NCBI GenBank assembly: GCA_951217055.1
Contig: OX578277.1
Span: 106,834,119-106,898,118 of the forward strand
DNA: 64,000 nt
Direction: 5' to 3'
From: Gerris lacustris
Lineage: Eukaryota > Arthropoda > Insecta > Hemiptera > Gerridae
In this document: positions 21,892 through 27,953 of the stretch, in pieces
Layout of the letters: each line of letters opens with the position of its first letter
Position numbering within the stretch: the stretch's first letter is position 1
Notes under the pieces: generated by a model
Database searches by the model: none
Told to the model about the DNA's origin: nothing
What the model saw: only the letters and a program-made list of their open reading frames with translations
Program-made: the position numbers and the translations under genes

Positions 21892-23384
21892 ATGAATGGT
21901 GATCCCTTAAAATATGTTATATTGTGGTTTTGTGTGGGTCCATATAGGGATTTAATATAAAAACAGACTCTTCAACCTCATATGGCTATATTTCGACTCC
22001 ACCTTGAGTCATTTTCACGCATCCTTTTAAGAGTTGTGAACTTTAATCTTTTGCTATACAAAATTGTCATATTTTTTTTTTTTTTTAAATTGATTTTTAC
22101 TTTAAGTGACTAGACTCCTTTCTAAGTAAAAACCCCAAATCCTCACTTGCATCTTAATTCAAAATCCTGCTTTCAATCTTTTAACAATAATCTTTATCAC
22201 AAAAACCAACTACACATTAACAAAAAACAACATACCAACAATTCTAAACTGATTCAATTAAATTAAACTAACTACCTAGTTTTATTATAATAGTTATTTA
22301 TGCACCTAGGGAGTACAGTAAGCCATTATTCCCTTAGCAAAAAAGTTGGTTCTTGAGGCGAAGCTGAAGGAACCAGGGTCCCTAAATCCCGGGGCGAAGC
22401 CGAGGGAATTAGACTCTTTAATTCCCTCGGCTGCGCCTCGGGAATAACTATAATTAGCTCCCGAGGCGCAGCCGAGAGAGATAATTATCGCGAGGGGAAT
22501 AATGACACTTTAATCACGAGGTATATACAATATTTTGTCTCCAGTAGGAAGAAAATACACCTTTTCGTCTATTGCACAGTTTTTATTTATTATTTTAATA
22601 AATAACAATAATTATTAGCTTTTTTAATAGCAGATATAAGAGATTCAATATTAAATACAAGTAAGAATTGAAATTTAACTCAAACAGAAGGTTAATTAGA
22701 TGCAGGTTATAAACATGGTCGAAAAAGCAGTGTCGCCAACCTGATTTCAACAACTTCATTACATTAGCCATTCATTTTCTACTATTTATAAAATAATTAA
22801 GTTGCAATCTTTACTTTTTTGCCCTACTTTACTTTTTCGTCCTACTTTTACTTTTTCTCCCTACTTTATGACTTCAGGGATGAAAAGACTTACTTTAGTC
22901 CCTCTAAACTAATTCAAAATCCTAACTTTTGCTCCCTACTGGAGGTAAAATATATTTTATCACAGTGCTACAATCATTACATTGTACCTCAAACAAGGTT
23001 GAAAGCAGGATTTTGAATTAGGATAAATGTGAGGATTTGGGGTTTTTCCTACTTAGGAAGGAGTCTAGTCGTAGTAGTAGTAGTAGTAGTTTAAAATTCT
23101 GCCTTTTATGCTGTATATTAATGGAAAAATGCAGGGGGTCGATTAAGAAAAGTATTTTTTTTAAAGGGGTCGATGAAGGAAAAAAGTTGGGAACCAGTCA
23201 TAAGGTAATAACATCTTAAAAGCTAGTTCTTATCACCACCCATTAATATAAAATTAGATTCAGAATAATATGTAAGTACATATAAATAATTGGAACACTT
23301 ACTTTGGCGCGGCTGTCCATACGTCGGAGGAGATCCAACAGGAGGGAATTTTGATTCCACGTTATCTCTCATATTTGACTCCAT
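4088..23384 (-). CDS. Six-exon gene for a 175-residue four-pass membrane protein (DUF4728/Pasiflora-like)
   Basis: Coding exons on the minus strand: 23384-23303 (82 nt), 20580-20498 (83), 19812-19731 (82), 10594-10518 (77), 5265-5136 (130) and 4161-4088 (74 with stop). Every border has AG before and GT after, and the phases fit exactly (1, 0, 1, 0, 1), giving 528 nt. The product starts MESNMRDNVESK and has a proline-rich cytosolic-looking N-tail (13-25), then CCCGCTLKTGCKIIGWLQV (37-55). Hydrophobic segments lie at about 48-68, 83-108, 111-133 and 144-161, with a short tail ending KYQHPIV. A Cys cluster followed by LKTG and II-x-W, then four membrane passes, is the pattern I recall for the insect DUF4728 tetraspan group. 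Drosophila Pasiflora septate-junction proteins have a similar design, but orthology is not shown here. The gene model is strong; the family name is moderately sure and the cellular role is inferred. Confidence 0.85.
4300..4520. repeat. GC-rich patch with two degenerate tandem units, in intron 5
   Basis: An unusually GC-rich block in A+T-rich surroundings. GCGGCCGCT-CCTGGCC-CGGCGTG occurs twice (about 4395-4427 and 4464-4495), each followed by GCGCTAGTAGTTCTC or a close variant. A third partial copy (GCGGCCGGTAAAG, GGGCCGCTAGTAG) lies at 4311-4390. The function is unknown; it may be a TE end or a short intronic CpG patch. Confidence 0.5.
4732..4960 (-). repeat. Dispersed repeat, GATTTCTGTNTTGGAATTTTT family
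   Basis: The stretch with GGATTTCTGTTTTGGAATTTTT-like sequence, followed by ATCGG-GACATAA and a GAAGAACTATCACA motif, recurs at 13,600-13,720, 14,430-14,530 (inverted) and 61,085-61,205. The adjoining TTCC..GGTAAGCT..GGAAGC stem is also shared. The apparent 64-codon open frame simply reads through this repeat. It lies in intron 5 of the tetraspan gene. Confidence 0.6.
5136..5265 (-). CDS. Tetraspan gene, coding exon 5
   Basis: On the minus strand the exon follows TATTTCAG and ends at a consensus donor (GTT T|GTAAGT). It encodes residues 109-151 plus the first base of Cys152: KRSAVIFTWIVIFSIMLVIA and onward through the third hydrophobic segment, a polar loop (TASGSPILTD) and the start of the fourth segment. 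Phase 0 in and phase 1 out match its neighbours. Confidence 0.85.
5394..6835 (-). mobile_element. Tc1/mariner-superfamily, pogo-like element relic (1.44 kb)
   Basis: The left end reads CAGTAAAACTTGGATAAAGTGACCAC. The right end, reverse-complemented, reads CGTAAAACCTGCTAAAGTGACCACC, with more copies of the GGTGGTCACTTT motif just inside (6705-6815). Both ends are flanked by TA (5392-5393, 6836-6837). CAGTA-AACCT ends with TA duplication are typical of pogo/Tigger-type elements. A minus-strand frame at 5559-5840 (93 codons, MWNSILDLNDYDEYEENN start) could be a coding remnant, but I see no DDE motif or helix-turn-helix. A 45-bp hairpin (GAATTC..CCACCCTAGGG..GAATTC) sits at 5935-5980. Confidence 0.65.
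6838..7071. other. A+T-rich intronic stretch with short imperfect repeats
   Basis: No gene. AATAACGTA and ATAGAATAACGTA recur between 6880 and 6965, giving a low-complexity patch. It lies within intron 4 of the tetraspan gene. Confidence 0.5.
7072..7345 (+). repeat. GGAACGAAGTTCC-ended dispersed repeat, copy 1
   Basis: Begins with the hairpin GGAACGAAGTTCC (7081-7093) and continues TTATGGCGCGTTC. It then has a GAATGCGAAAAA tract, a GAAATTTGGTACACATGTTC stretch and GCGCGTAACGCTCGTG. The same order appears inverted at 19,380-19,653 and in parts at 60,890-61,030 and 61,718-61,870. Confidence 0.6.
7389..7852 (+). mobile_element. GACATTTTCATG-ended element, copy A
   Basis: Starts GACATTTTTATGTTTAGGCT and ends AAACATGAAAATGTC, mirroring the ends of the copy at 1858-2991. 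It has the uninterrupted GATTTATACGTG site where that copy carries the 808-bp Harbinger-like MITE. It also contains a GC-rich insert at about 7660-7720 (GGCGGGCCGGCGCC) that the other copy lacks. Non-coding. Confidence 0.6.
7853..8334. other. A+T-rich intronic sequence, nothing recognised
   Basis: Part of intron 4. It begins with TGACTGTCTTGCGGACTCG, shared in reverse with 1838-1857, so repeat-derived flank continues for about 30 bp. Beyond that I see no coding pattern, RNA fold or recognisable repeat. Confidence 0.4.
8335..8480 (+). repeat. Dispersed repeat TCCTCACTACCTATAGTAGG, copy 1
   Basis: CTCACTACCTATAGTAGGAAAAGTA leads into TTTCAACGGAATTATCCG and AAGACCTCCTGAGTGG. The same 110-bp run is at 23,717-23,830. 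CTACCTATAGTAGG forms a small hairpin at its start. It continues into GTATGTATGTATG. Confidence 0.6.
8730..9908 (-). mobile_element. Degenerate piggyBac-like element with TTAA duplication
   Basis: TTAA at 8726-8729 and 9909-9912 flanks an element whose ends are CCCTAGAATGACAC inward on both sides (14-bp perfect). Sub-terminal CCTTGGGGTCTATATGACCCC and GGGGTCATACAGACCCC form matching hairpin-like repeats. TTAA targets, CCC-starting ends and the transposase remnant on the minus strand identify a piggyBac-like element. At 1,179 bp it is too short for a full transposase (about 600 residues), so it is an internally deleted relic. Confidence 0.85.
9308..9642 (-). pseudogene. C-terminal fragment of a piggyBac-type transposase
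   Basis: Read on the minus strand from about 9642, the frame gives a DTGNPEIIISYNKTKCGTDS segment. This is the conserved (N/D)xTKGGVD region before the last catalytic Asp in piggyBac transposases. It is followed by a hydrophobic stretch (VFLWYMLDQADVNAAILHC) and FIFELGFSLVKP, then a stop. In another frame just downstream the cysteine-rich end reads CSDCHGAICDEHRSYKCLEC and a stop (9310-9308), a good match to the C-terminal zinc-binding domain of the family. The Arg/Trp-rich part normally between TKGGVD and the hydrophobic stretch is missing. This indicates a deletion plus a frameshift, so the gene is dead. Confidence 0.8.
9913..10209. other. Intronic sequence of repeat character, no gene
   Basis: A+T-rich. 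Contains GATGACGTCAAAATTTG near 10088, a phrase type also seen near 20,208 (AATGACGTCACTTAG). No coding or RNA feature is recognised. Confidence 0.35.
10210..10250 (-). pseudogene. 5S rRNA-like fragment
   Basis: On the minus strand the run GCAGCATTGGACGTGG followed by TCAGTACTTGGATGGGTGACC matches the internal promoter and 3' half of eukaryotic 5S rRNA (box C type GG-TAGTACTTGGATGGG). The 5' third and the 3' end of a 5S gene are absent. It is either a pseudogene scrap or the head of a 5S-derived SINE, lying in intron 4. Confidence 0.6.
10246..10279. repeat. Perfect 16-bp hairpin beside the 5S-like fragment
   Basis: CACTTCAGAGGCCACT, two T residues, then its exact reverse complement AGTGGCCTCTGAAGTG. 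It overlaps the boundary of the 5S-like run, as if a short inverted duplication formed there. Confidence 0.85.
10518..10594 (-). CDS. Tetraspan gene, coding exon 4
   Basis: On the minus strand the exon follows GTTGTTATAG and ends GTC GCT GCG before GTAATT, a weak but valid donor. With the G carried over from exon 3 it encodes residues 83-108, VIAGIAIAVGVINAALGALL and onward: the second membrane segment. The frame would stay open for two more codons into the intron and then stop (GTA ATT AAT TAA). An unspliced 30-residue C-end is thus an alternative, but the in-phase join to exon 5 favours splicing. Confidence 0.8.
10690..11627 (+). mobile_element. Helitron-like repeat cluster, part 1, with three tandem 282-288 bp units
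   Basis: Opens with a TCTATCTATC / TATATATAAAAGTCAACG leader. Units keyed by CAAATCTACAGTTTTAG start at 10761, 11049 and 11331. Each has GAAACTTTGCACACTTGA or a variant, GGTACACAGGGGTACGGGG, AAAGCTCTTTAAGAG and AGGAGGGGGGTAAAATGG. The same unit recurs from 14,740 to 17,460, where one copy ends in a Helitron-type terminus. The element was later split by the hAT insertion at 11636. Frames of 60-78 codons are unit read-throughs. Confidence 0.65.
11842..12765 (+). repeat. 62-bp tandem array, about 15 units, inside the hAT element
   Basis: Unit of the form CCGGCCCGACTGTCGGCTGG-GCCCGGATTTTGCCGATGG plus an A/T-rich half (AATTAAATTTATTAAACACTATA). Starts at 11951 and 12013 show the 62-bp spacing. 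Variants (TTGCC versus TTGGCC, TCGGCT versus TTAGCT) alternate, indicating block duplication. Degenerate copies continue to about 13,150. Apparent open frames on both strands are periodic read-throughs. Confidence 0.9.
13575..14535. repeat. Foldback repeat inside the hAT element
   Basis: The arms 13,585-14,060 and 14,080-14,535 are imperfect reverse complements. GTTCTCAAGAACGA / TCGTTCTTTAGAAC is outermost, CACATTCGCACAGACATAC / ATGTGTGTGCACATGTGG is in the middle, and the axis is near 14,070. The outer 130 bp belong to the GATTTCTGTCTTGGAATT family seen at 4,830 and 61,130. The 127-codon plus-strand frame at 13420-13803 reads through the left arm and resembles no protein I know. Confidence 0.65.
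14731..16324 (+). mobile_element. Helitron-like repeat cluster, part 2, ending in a Helitron-type 3' terminus
   Basis: Further units with the CAAATCTACAG key lie at 14752, 15051, about 15293, about 15616 and 15903. The copy then ends CCGTAGCGAAGCACGGGTTC-CCAGCTAG at 16324. A short GC-rich hairpin followed by CTAG is how many insect Helitrons end (CTRR), and insertion leaves no target duplication. No Rep/helicase coding sequence is visible, so these are non-autonomous. Confidence 0.65.
16325..17470 (+). mobile_element. Second Helitron-like element abutting the first head-to-tail
   Basis: Directly after the CTAG comes TCTAAATATATAAAATCC and CACTCACTCACTGACTGACTG. This is a Helitron-type 5' start (TC plus TATATAAAA) commonly followed by CACTCACT repeats. 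It includes a GCCGCCATTTTGAATC-type tract (16,475-16,640) and then more of the CAAATCTACAG units (16683, about 17374). No CTRR end is obvious before 17,470, so the 3' end is uncertain. Confidence 0.5.
17575..18172 (+). repeat. 10-bp-based minisatellite (GGTTAGAGAT / AGTTAGAGGT)
   Basis: About 60 repeats of a 10-bp motif alternating G[GT]TTAGAG[AG][TG] and GATTAGAG[GT][TG], with higher-order pairing. It resembles degenerate TTAG-rich DNA, but the 10-bp period differs from the insect TTAGG telomere repeat. It lies in intron 3 of the tetraspan gene. Confidence 0.85.
18173..19059. other. A+T-rich intronic stretch
   Basis: No coding pattern. TAGGAACGAAGTTTCCTA at 18541-18558 is a hairpin related to the GGAACGAAGTTCC ends of the dispersed repeat family. 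A 13-A run lies near 18,510. Confidence 0.4.
19060..19653 (-). repeat. GGAACGAAGTTCC-ended dispersed repeat, copy 2 (longest)
   Basis: Runs from AGCGATCTTTATAACTTCATA (also at 60,757) through GTCAAGGAACAGGCTTCC (inverted at 61,890) and GCGCGAGCGTTGCGCGTGAA to GGAACTTCGTTCC at 19641-19653. A short tandem of TTTTGTGACGGTGA (16 bp, four copies) lies at 19,535-19,590. The 90-codon minus-strand frame here reflects this tandem repeat. Confidence 0.65.
19731..19812 (-). CDS. Tetraspan gene, coding exon 3
   Basis: On the minus strand the exon follows AATTTGTTTTAG and ends ATT GTT AAA G before GTAAAA. It encodes residues 56-82: ALGILIVVTYTYLMQ (rest of the first membrane segment) and the loop SFENQPREDIVK, with one G carried to exon 4. 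The acidic and polar loop between segments 1 and 2 fits a short extracellular loop. Confidence 0.85.
19960..20115 (+). repeat. Dispersed repeat with GTACCCAAAAAA-TACAATTTT, copy 1
   Basis: Shares CTGTACCCAAAAAA, TACAATTTT, AAATTTC-ACTATT-AA and TTCTTTATA with 23,860-23,985, where it follows the TCCTCACTACCTATAGTAGG repeat. The two pieces are therefore probably parts of one longer family. Falls in intron 2. Confidence 0.5.
20338..20450. repeat. Palindromic (ACATACATTC)n microsatellite
   Basis: Runs of ACATACAT and CATTCATACATACAT switch to the complementary TATGTATGAATGTATG and back again, so the tract can fold on itself. Located in intron 2 of the tetraspan gene, between exons only 685 bp apart. 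Confidence 0.85.
20498..20580 (-). CDS. Tetraspan gene, coding exon 2
   Basis: On the minus strand the exon follows TTTTTGACAG and ends CTA CAA GTG before GTAACT. With the A from exon 1 it encodes K28 to V55, including the signature NSCCCGCTLKTGCKIIGWLQ. Five cysteines precede and flank the LKTG turn at the cytosolic face of membrane segment 1; such clusters are often palmitoylated, which is inference here. Confidence 0.85.
20776..21463 (+). mobile_element. AGGGTCCGTAGGC-ended short element (688 bp)
   Basis: The left end AGGGTCCGTAGGCAA and the right end TTTTGCCTACGGACCCT are inverted (15 bp). The inner right part has CCAAATTTCAAAGTGATC followed by GACAGGACGGACGGACAGAC. This design (AGGGT-end, C-A-A-ATTTCAA, then a GACGGACAGAC tract) is familiar from short dispersed insect repeats. 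No coding capacity beyond chance frames. It is followed by an A-rich tract, and no target duplication is evident. Confidence 0.65.
21464..22107. repeat. A+T-rich stretch with a long (AT)n run and a duplicated phrase
   Basis: The (TA)n run lies at about 21,806-21,886. TATTTCGACCCCTCTTTGAATCATTCTCA near 21,570 and TATTTCGACTCCACCTTGAGTCATTTTCA near 21,988 form a diverged direct repeat about 420 bp apart. Non-coding, in intron 1. Confidence 0.6.
22108..23070. mobile_element. Foldback element GACTAGACTCC...GGAGTCTAGTC (963 bp)
   Basis: The outer 70 bp are imperfect inverted repeats. GACTAGACTCCTTTCTAAGT at 22108 mirrors ACTTAGGAAGGAGTCTAGTC ending at 23070. Inside these, CCCCAAATCCTCACTTGC mirrors GTGAGGATTTGGGG, and CAAAATCCTGCTTTCAA mirrors TTGAAAGCAGGATTTTG. 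A run of TACTTTTT[C/G]-CCTACTTT units lies at 22,805-22,870. It contains the GC-rich hairpin cluster and no gene. Confidence 0.65.
22325..22503. repeat. Cluster of four GC-rich hairpins within inverted ATTATTCCC ends
   Basis: ATTATTCCC (22325-22333) and GGGAATAAT (22495-22503) bracket four variants of one palindrome: GGTTC..GGCGAAGC..GAACC, TCCCGGGGCGAAGCCGAGGGA, ATTCCC-TCGGCTGCGCCTCGGGAAT, and CTCCCGAGGCGCAGCCGAGAG. Successive copies carry compensating TTCG/CGAAG and CTGCG/CGCAG centres. No coding meaning; it looks like a nested hairpin insertion. Confidence 0.75.
23303..23384 (-). CDS. Tetraspan gene, first coding exon
   Basis: On the minus strand ATG at 23384-23382 begins MESNMRDNVESKFPPVGSPP, then TYGQPRQ. 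The exon ends CAA A before the consensus donor GTAAGT. The start is the first ATG after a strong 3' splice site (T-rich tract and ATACAG at 23411-23410). The prolines and charged residues suit a cytosolic tail before membrane segment 1. Confidence 0.82.
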
Positions 23385-23409
23385 TATAAAGCGTAGTTAT
23401 TTTCTTGTT
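23385..23409 (-). other. 5' untranslated part of the first coding exon, after a 3' splice site
   Basis: On the minus strand a run of about 12 T residues and ATACAG precede AACAAGAAAATAACTACGC, 25 nt before the ATG. This implies at least one upstream non-coding exon above 23,410. I could not locate it or a promoter. Confidence 0.6.
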
Positions 23410-23711
23410 CTGTATAAAAAAAAAAAAGAAATTAAAGAATATAAAAATATATAATGTCTAACCCATTTTGCAGAATCTTAGAAGATCGAAAAAATAGTCC
23501 AACTGCGATTTTACATCAATTATACCTCTTTATAAGACAAATCATTTCCGCTGAATGTCGTTTTTGTATCTGAAGCCATTTTGAAAATATCGACTTTTGA
23601 AACTTTAACGCTAAATCATTTCGCCGATTGAGGAGAAATTCGAAACTTTTCCGATTGAGGAGAAATTCGAAAATTTTTTTTTAACTTTCTAATAGAATAA
23701 AAATCCTTTGT

Positions 23712-24050
23712 TTTTACTTTTCCTCACTACCTATAGTAGGAAAAGTACTGTTTTCACCAAAAAAATATTTTTCGAAGTTTCAACGGAATTATCCGTTTTG
23801 GGTGTTTTTAAGACCTCCTGAGTGGTTTTCAGCAAGACTGTGTAAATGTCCTGTAATCCTGTACCCAAAAAATACAATTTTCAACAAGAGTAACAATAAT
23901 CAATTCACAAGAGGCAACCAGACCAAATTTCGACTATTAAAAAAAAATTTCTTTATATATTTTTTTTTGAGATACTATTTAAAATTTCTTTTTCAATTAA
24001 AAAAGTGAAAAATCAAATTTCAAATTTTCGAAGAAATGTAAACTTTTTTG
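23712..24050 (+). repeat. Dispersed repeat TCCTCACTACCTATAGTAGG, copy 2
   Basis: The first 110 bp match 8,335-8,445. It then runs directly into the GTACCCAAAAAA-TACAATTTT repeat that is separate at 19,960. A 68-codon frame here is non-coding. Confidence 0.6.
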
Positions 24051-24407
24051 AAATGTACACGTATAGGCAATTCTAACCGTTGGCATACCGTATTATAAAC
24101 GATTTATAATAATATTTTTGTTTATATGGCTTAGTATTATTTATAGTCAATAAGCATTAGGTTATTACAGGACGGTGACCATATTAAACATCTAATCAAT
24201 ATATGATCTTCAGCATAAAAATAATCTAACTTTCTGAGATTCGAAACCATCGCTTAATATTCAGAATTTCAAATATATGCTCAGCTACTACAAAGCACTT
24301 ATAATTTCAGGTTGTTCTTGTTTACAGGTTATTCTACAAACATAAAGATCAAATTATTCAGTCTGTTCTATATTTAGCTAGAAGATATAATTAGTGATTA
24401 GTGTAAG
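24051..24407. other. A+T-rich stretch, nothing recognised
   Basis: No coding, RNA or repeat signal that I can support. Confidence 0.35.
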
Positions 24408-25006
24408 TAGTCCAGGAGCCAGGTAGATTTACCTGGAAAGTATTTTGAACTTAATGGAATTTTTACAGGTAACTCAGAGGTCCTCTGGGATTCCAATGCT
24501 GAGTTTTCGACCTCGTGGCCCTTGTGCTAACTTGGGGAGGGGGGAAAAACCCCAATTTTTCCGCCAATGTTTAGGTTTTTCGCCTCTAGCTCGAAAACTA
24601 CGCGTCAAACAAAAAAACTTTACCAGTACAATATTAAAGAGCATCAAATTTCCTATAAAAATCACTGGTCATGCGACTATTTTCACCCATTAGGTACTGT
24701 GATACAGCATTGTGAAAAAATGCCATATTTTAAAAAAGGTGGATTTTAGCGGAAAAAGCGTGTTTTTGGGCTTATAAAATAGGTTTATCATCATAAATTG
24801 AGTATTCAACATTTCTATGTATACCATAATAATATGTAACCCCCAGTAAACCCCTCCCTCTTCACTGCCCTCTCCCCGCCCCCTCCTCCCAGAAACAAAT
24901 TTGATGACGAATAATGTGCGTGACTTATTGATTACGTAGGTAAAGAAGTTCTATCCTTCCCTCAAAATTTTTGACTTTTTATCTTTTAATAAAATTAAAA
25001 TATCAA

Positions 25007-26686
25007 TAGTCCAGGAAATGAAGCACTTTGGCTCGCAATTCTTTCGTCATACATCGATTTACTTGAAAATTTGACAGTAGGTAGAGAATAGTCCAAGCAT
25101 CAAAATCTATATCATCAACATTGTCATTATGAAGTTAGTAGTATTGATTGAGATTTTATGGTATTTACTCATAGTGAAGGTTGATAAGAAAAGAAAACAC
25201 TTTTACTTGTTCAATAATTTTAATGTCAAACCATAAATATATTTTGACTTACATACCGGTTTCGAGTTATTCAGTCATCATCAGTGTAATAACATTGTCA
25301 TTGCTATTACCCTGGGGGTGGTTGCCACCCCATCTCGGGGGTTGAAATTTTTTATTTTATTTTAACCACAGGAATCGATGGAAAAGCTAATTCTAAGTCA
25401 AAAATGATCTATACATTTTTTTGTTTAAATTAATATTTTTCGAGTTATTCGCGATTGAAAGTAAAAATTGTTCGACCTTTTTGATCGGTTTTTCGCGAAT
25501 AACTCGAAAAATATGCATTTTATCAAACAAACAGTAAGAACAAAATTGTAGCCTATAAAAAAAGAAAGAAAATCCTTATTTTATAAATCATGTACGACCA
25601 ATACGGACCGACCTACGGCTTGTTAATTGTTGGCTTTTGTTCGTCAAATGCTAAATTTGAGGGATTCAGAGTCAAGTTGCGATAAAACTGTGCATTTTAC
25701 GAGGAAAACGTATAGATGTTTTTTTAAAGTAGACAAAAAGAGCTTTCATTTAAAAAAAAAATAGAAGTCGATAGCATCAAAATTAAGCGAGTTACGATGA
25801 AAATAAAGTTAGTCCCTACATGTTTCTACGAAAAAATCAGTGAAAACAACCCCCTAATTACCACCCTAATTCAAATTGATCTTCGTCCTTCTACGGTTTT
25901 GCGTGGATCACATGGGACACATGAGAACAGCTTAACTCCAACTTTTCGGGAATATCCAGACGGCGGGGTACGGGGTACAAAAGTCAAAATAGCATAAATC
26001 CTTTATGATGAATGTCGTTGGATAGCTCTTTAAGAGAGCAGTAATTGTTGTTATAATCACTTGTCATATTTTCATTTAAGAGGGGGATAAAATGGAAAAA
26101 CAGGAATAAATGGTTTTAGCTAAAAATTAGAAATATTATTATTTTAGATCCGATATGAATGAAAATTGGTATACGTGCTTTATTTGATGTCAGAAAAAAG
26201 AATATGAAATAATTTGTGTGCATTTAGTACTTTGGGTGCAAATCGTTGTAAGGGGTGGTTTTTAAGGATTGAAAAATTGCAAAATAATGAAATTGGTAAT
26301 ATTTTAGGCAACAACATTCTTAAATTAAGTCGATATGATAAATTAATCATTTATTTAAGGATAAATATTTTTTTTGTACATTAAGGATTAACAAGGGTTG
26401 TTTTTCAAGGGTTGAAATATTTTTAAATTGTGTTCCAAAGTATAAAACGATCATTATTCAACTAATCCAAACGAAATTTCACCCACCCAAAGCTTTAAAT
26501 GTTACTTTATACGTTTTGATAATTGGGGGTAGTTTTCACCCCTAAACAATAAACAGCGCCCATCGGCATAATATAGATTTTGAAGTAGAAGGGTAAGAGG
26601 AGCCTAATTCCTAAATTTTGTGGAAATCGATGAAGGACGAACCAATTGCGAGGTTTTGCCATTTTTGAGCATTATTTACTGGACTA
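25007..26686. mobile_element. TAGTCCAGG-ended element 2, nested in element 1
   Basis: Left end TAGTCCAGGAAAT, right end inward TAGTCCAGTAAAT. Both are followed by a shared CTCGCAATT-TTCGTC-T-CATCGAT block. The interior has phrases widespread in insect repeats (GGGGGTGGTTGCCACCCC, CGAGTTATTCGCGATTGAAAG, ACCGGTTTCGAGTTATTCAG). It also holds one Helitron-type unit at about 25,962-26,101 (GGGGTACAAAAGTCAAA...GATAGCTCTTTAAGAG). The 3-bp flanks CAA and CCA match at two positions only. Confidence 0.6.
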
Positions 26687-27099
26687 CCAAGCACAGTTCA
26701 GTTATTGGTATTGGTCTCTTCCTCTCGCAGAGTGTTGTGCCCCGTATATTTATTATTTTATATTGAACATTATTTTAGTGTATCCATTATTTGGACTAAT
26801 TTTCTGCAGAAGAACATAAGAACAGAAGAAGGCATGGACGAAGATGGGGCTGACGAGTCGCTTATCGAAGAGACTCACAAAGATTTAATTTAATGTTCAT
26901 TTTTTGTTTATTATTTTCATATTATTTTTATTATTATGTAGCATAATTATAGATAACTTGCTTACCTACGTAATCAATAAGTTACGCACATTATTATCGC
27001 TTCTCAACATTGCTTTGGTTTTTCAATTTAAAAATAAAATTAAGGCCTCCGTTTGAACGGGGCCTAGGGTGGACCGCCCTCAGCCCCCCTGCCTTCGGT

Positions 27100-27110
27100 A
27101 CGCTACTGAT
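27100..27110 (-). mobile_element. Solo hAT-type end CAGTAGCGTAC
   Basis: On the minus strand CAGTAGCGTACCGAAGGCAG and GGGGGGCTGAGGGCGG follow the same layout as the ends of the hAT element at 11,636. No partner end was found nearby, so this is an isolated or truncated terminus within the right arm of element 1. Confidence 0.45.
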
Positions 27111-27704
27111 CAGCGGATCCTTTCCCCCTCCCCTCCACCCTAAAGTAAGATTAATGATAGCATCATGTTGAATGTTTCAGGGAAGAAGAGGTTTTATTTA
27201 ACTTATTTTTCTAATTTGGTTCTGGGGGGGGGGGGGGGAGAGGGCAGTGAGGGGGGAGGGGGTTACATGTTATTATGGTATACATAGAAATGTTGAATAC
27301 TCAATTTATGATGATAAATCTATTTTATAAGCCCAAAAACATGCTTTTTCCGCTAAAATCCACCTTTTTTAAAATTTGCCATTTTTTCACAATGCTGTAT
27401 CACAGTACCTAATGGGTGAAAAAAGTCGTATGACCAGTGATTTTTATAGGAAATTTGATGCTCTTTAATATTGTACTGGTAAAGTTTTTTTGTTTGACGC
27501 GTAGTTTTCGAGCTAGAGGCGAAAAACCAAAACATTGGCGGAAAAATTGGGGTTTTTCCCCCCTCCCCAAGTTAGCACAAGGGCCACGAGGTCGAAAACT
27601 CAGCATTGGCATCCCAGAGGACCTCTGAGTTACCTGTAAAAATTCCATTAAGTTCAAAATACTTTCCAGCTCGACCTGGTTTTTTCGACCTGGCTCCTGG
27701 ACTA

Positions 27705-27953
27705 AAGCAAGACGTCCTTGAATTAATAACAATAACAAACAAGTAAAGAGATAAATGTACCCTCATAATAAATTACTTCGATGCACACTGTAAAATGCTT
27801 AATAACAATTTCTTTAAATAAAAAAAAAAATTATTATCGAGAATCTAGGGAGCCTAAACCACTTTCGATTAAAGTGGTTTAGGTTTAGGTAGACAGTAAG
27901 TTTTAAGGACCGGTTTCAATGAAATTTGGCATACATATTCAAAATTATAATCA
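27705..27953. other. A+T-rich flank with a strong hairpin
   Basis: At 27853-27883 CCTAAACCACTTT, a 5-nt loop CGATT, then AAAGTGGTTTAGG form a perfect 13-bp stem. There is no other recognisable feature. Confidence 0.6.

Larger units (their letters stand above)
24408..27704. mobile_element. TAGTCCAGG-ended element 1 with long inverted arms, AAG duplication
   Basis: Both ends read TAGTCCAGGAGCCAGGT inward, flanked by AAG on each side (24405-24407, 27705-27707). Long imperfect arms (24,408-24,960 and 26,955-27,704) include CCCCTCCCCAAGTTAGCAC and GATTACGTAGGTAA. The right arm is longer by an insert of about 200 bp (about 27,000-27,210) holding GTACGCTACTG, a hAT-type end. The 82- and 109-codon frames in the two arms (FSPLARKLRVKQKNFTSTIL) are the same DNA read twice. 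They match no protein I recognise and are probably not genes. Confidence 0.7.

Noticed and set aside
24445..27738. Matching frames (FRPRGPCANLGRGEKPQFF) in two places as a conserved gene pair
   Set aside because: They are the two arms of one inverted repeat; similarity is at DNA level and both strands stay open.
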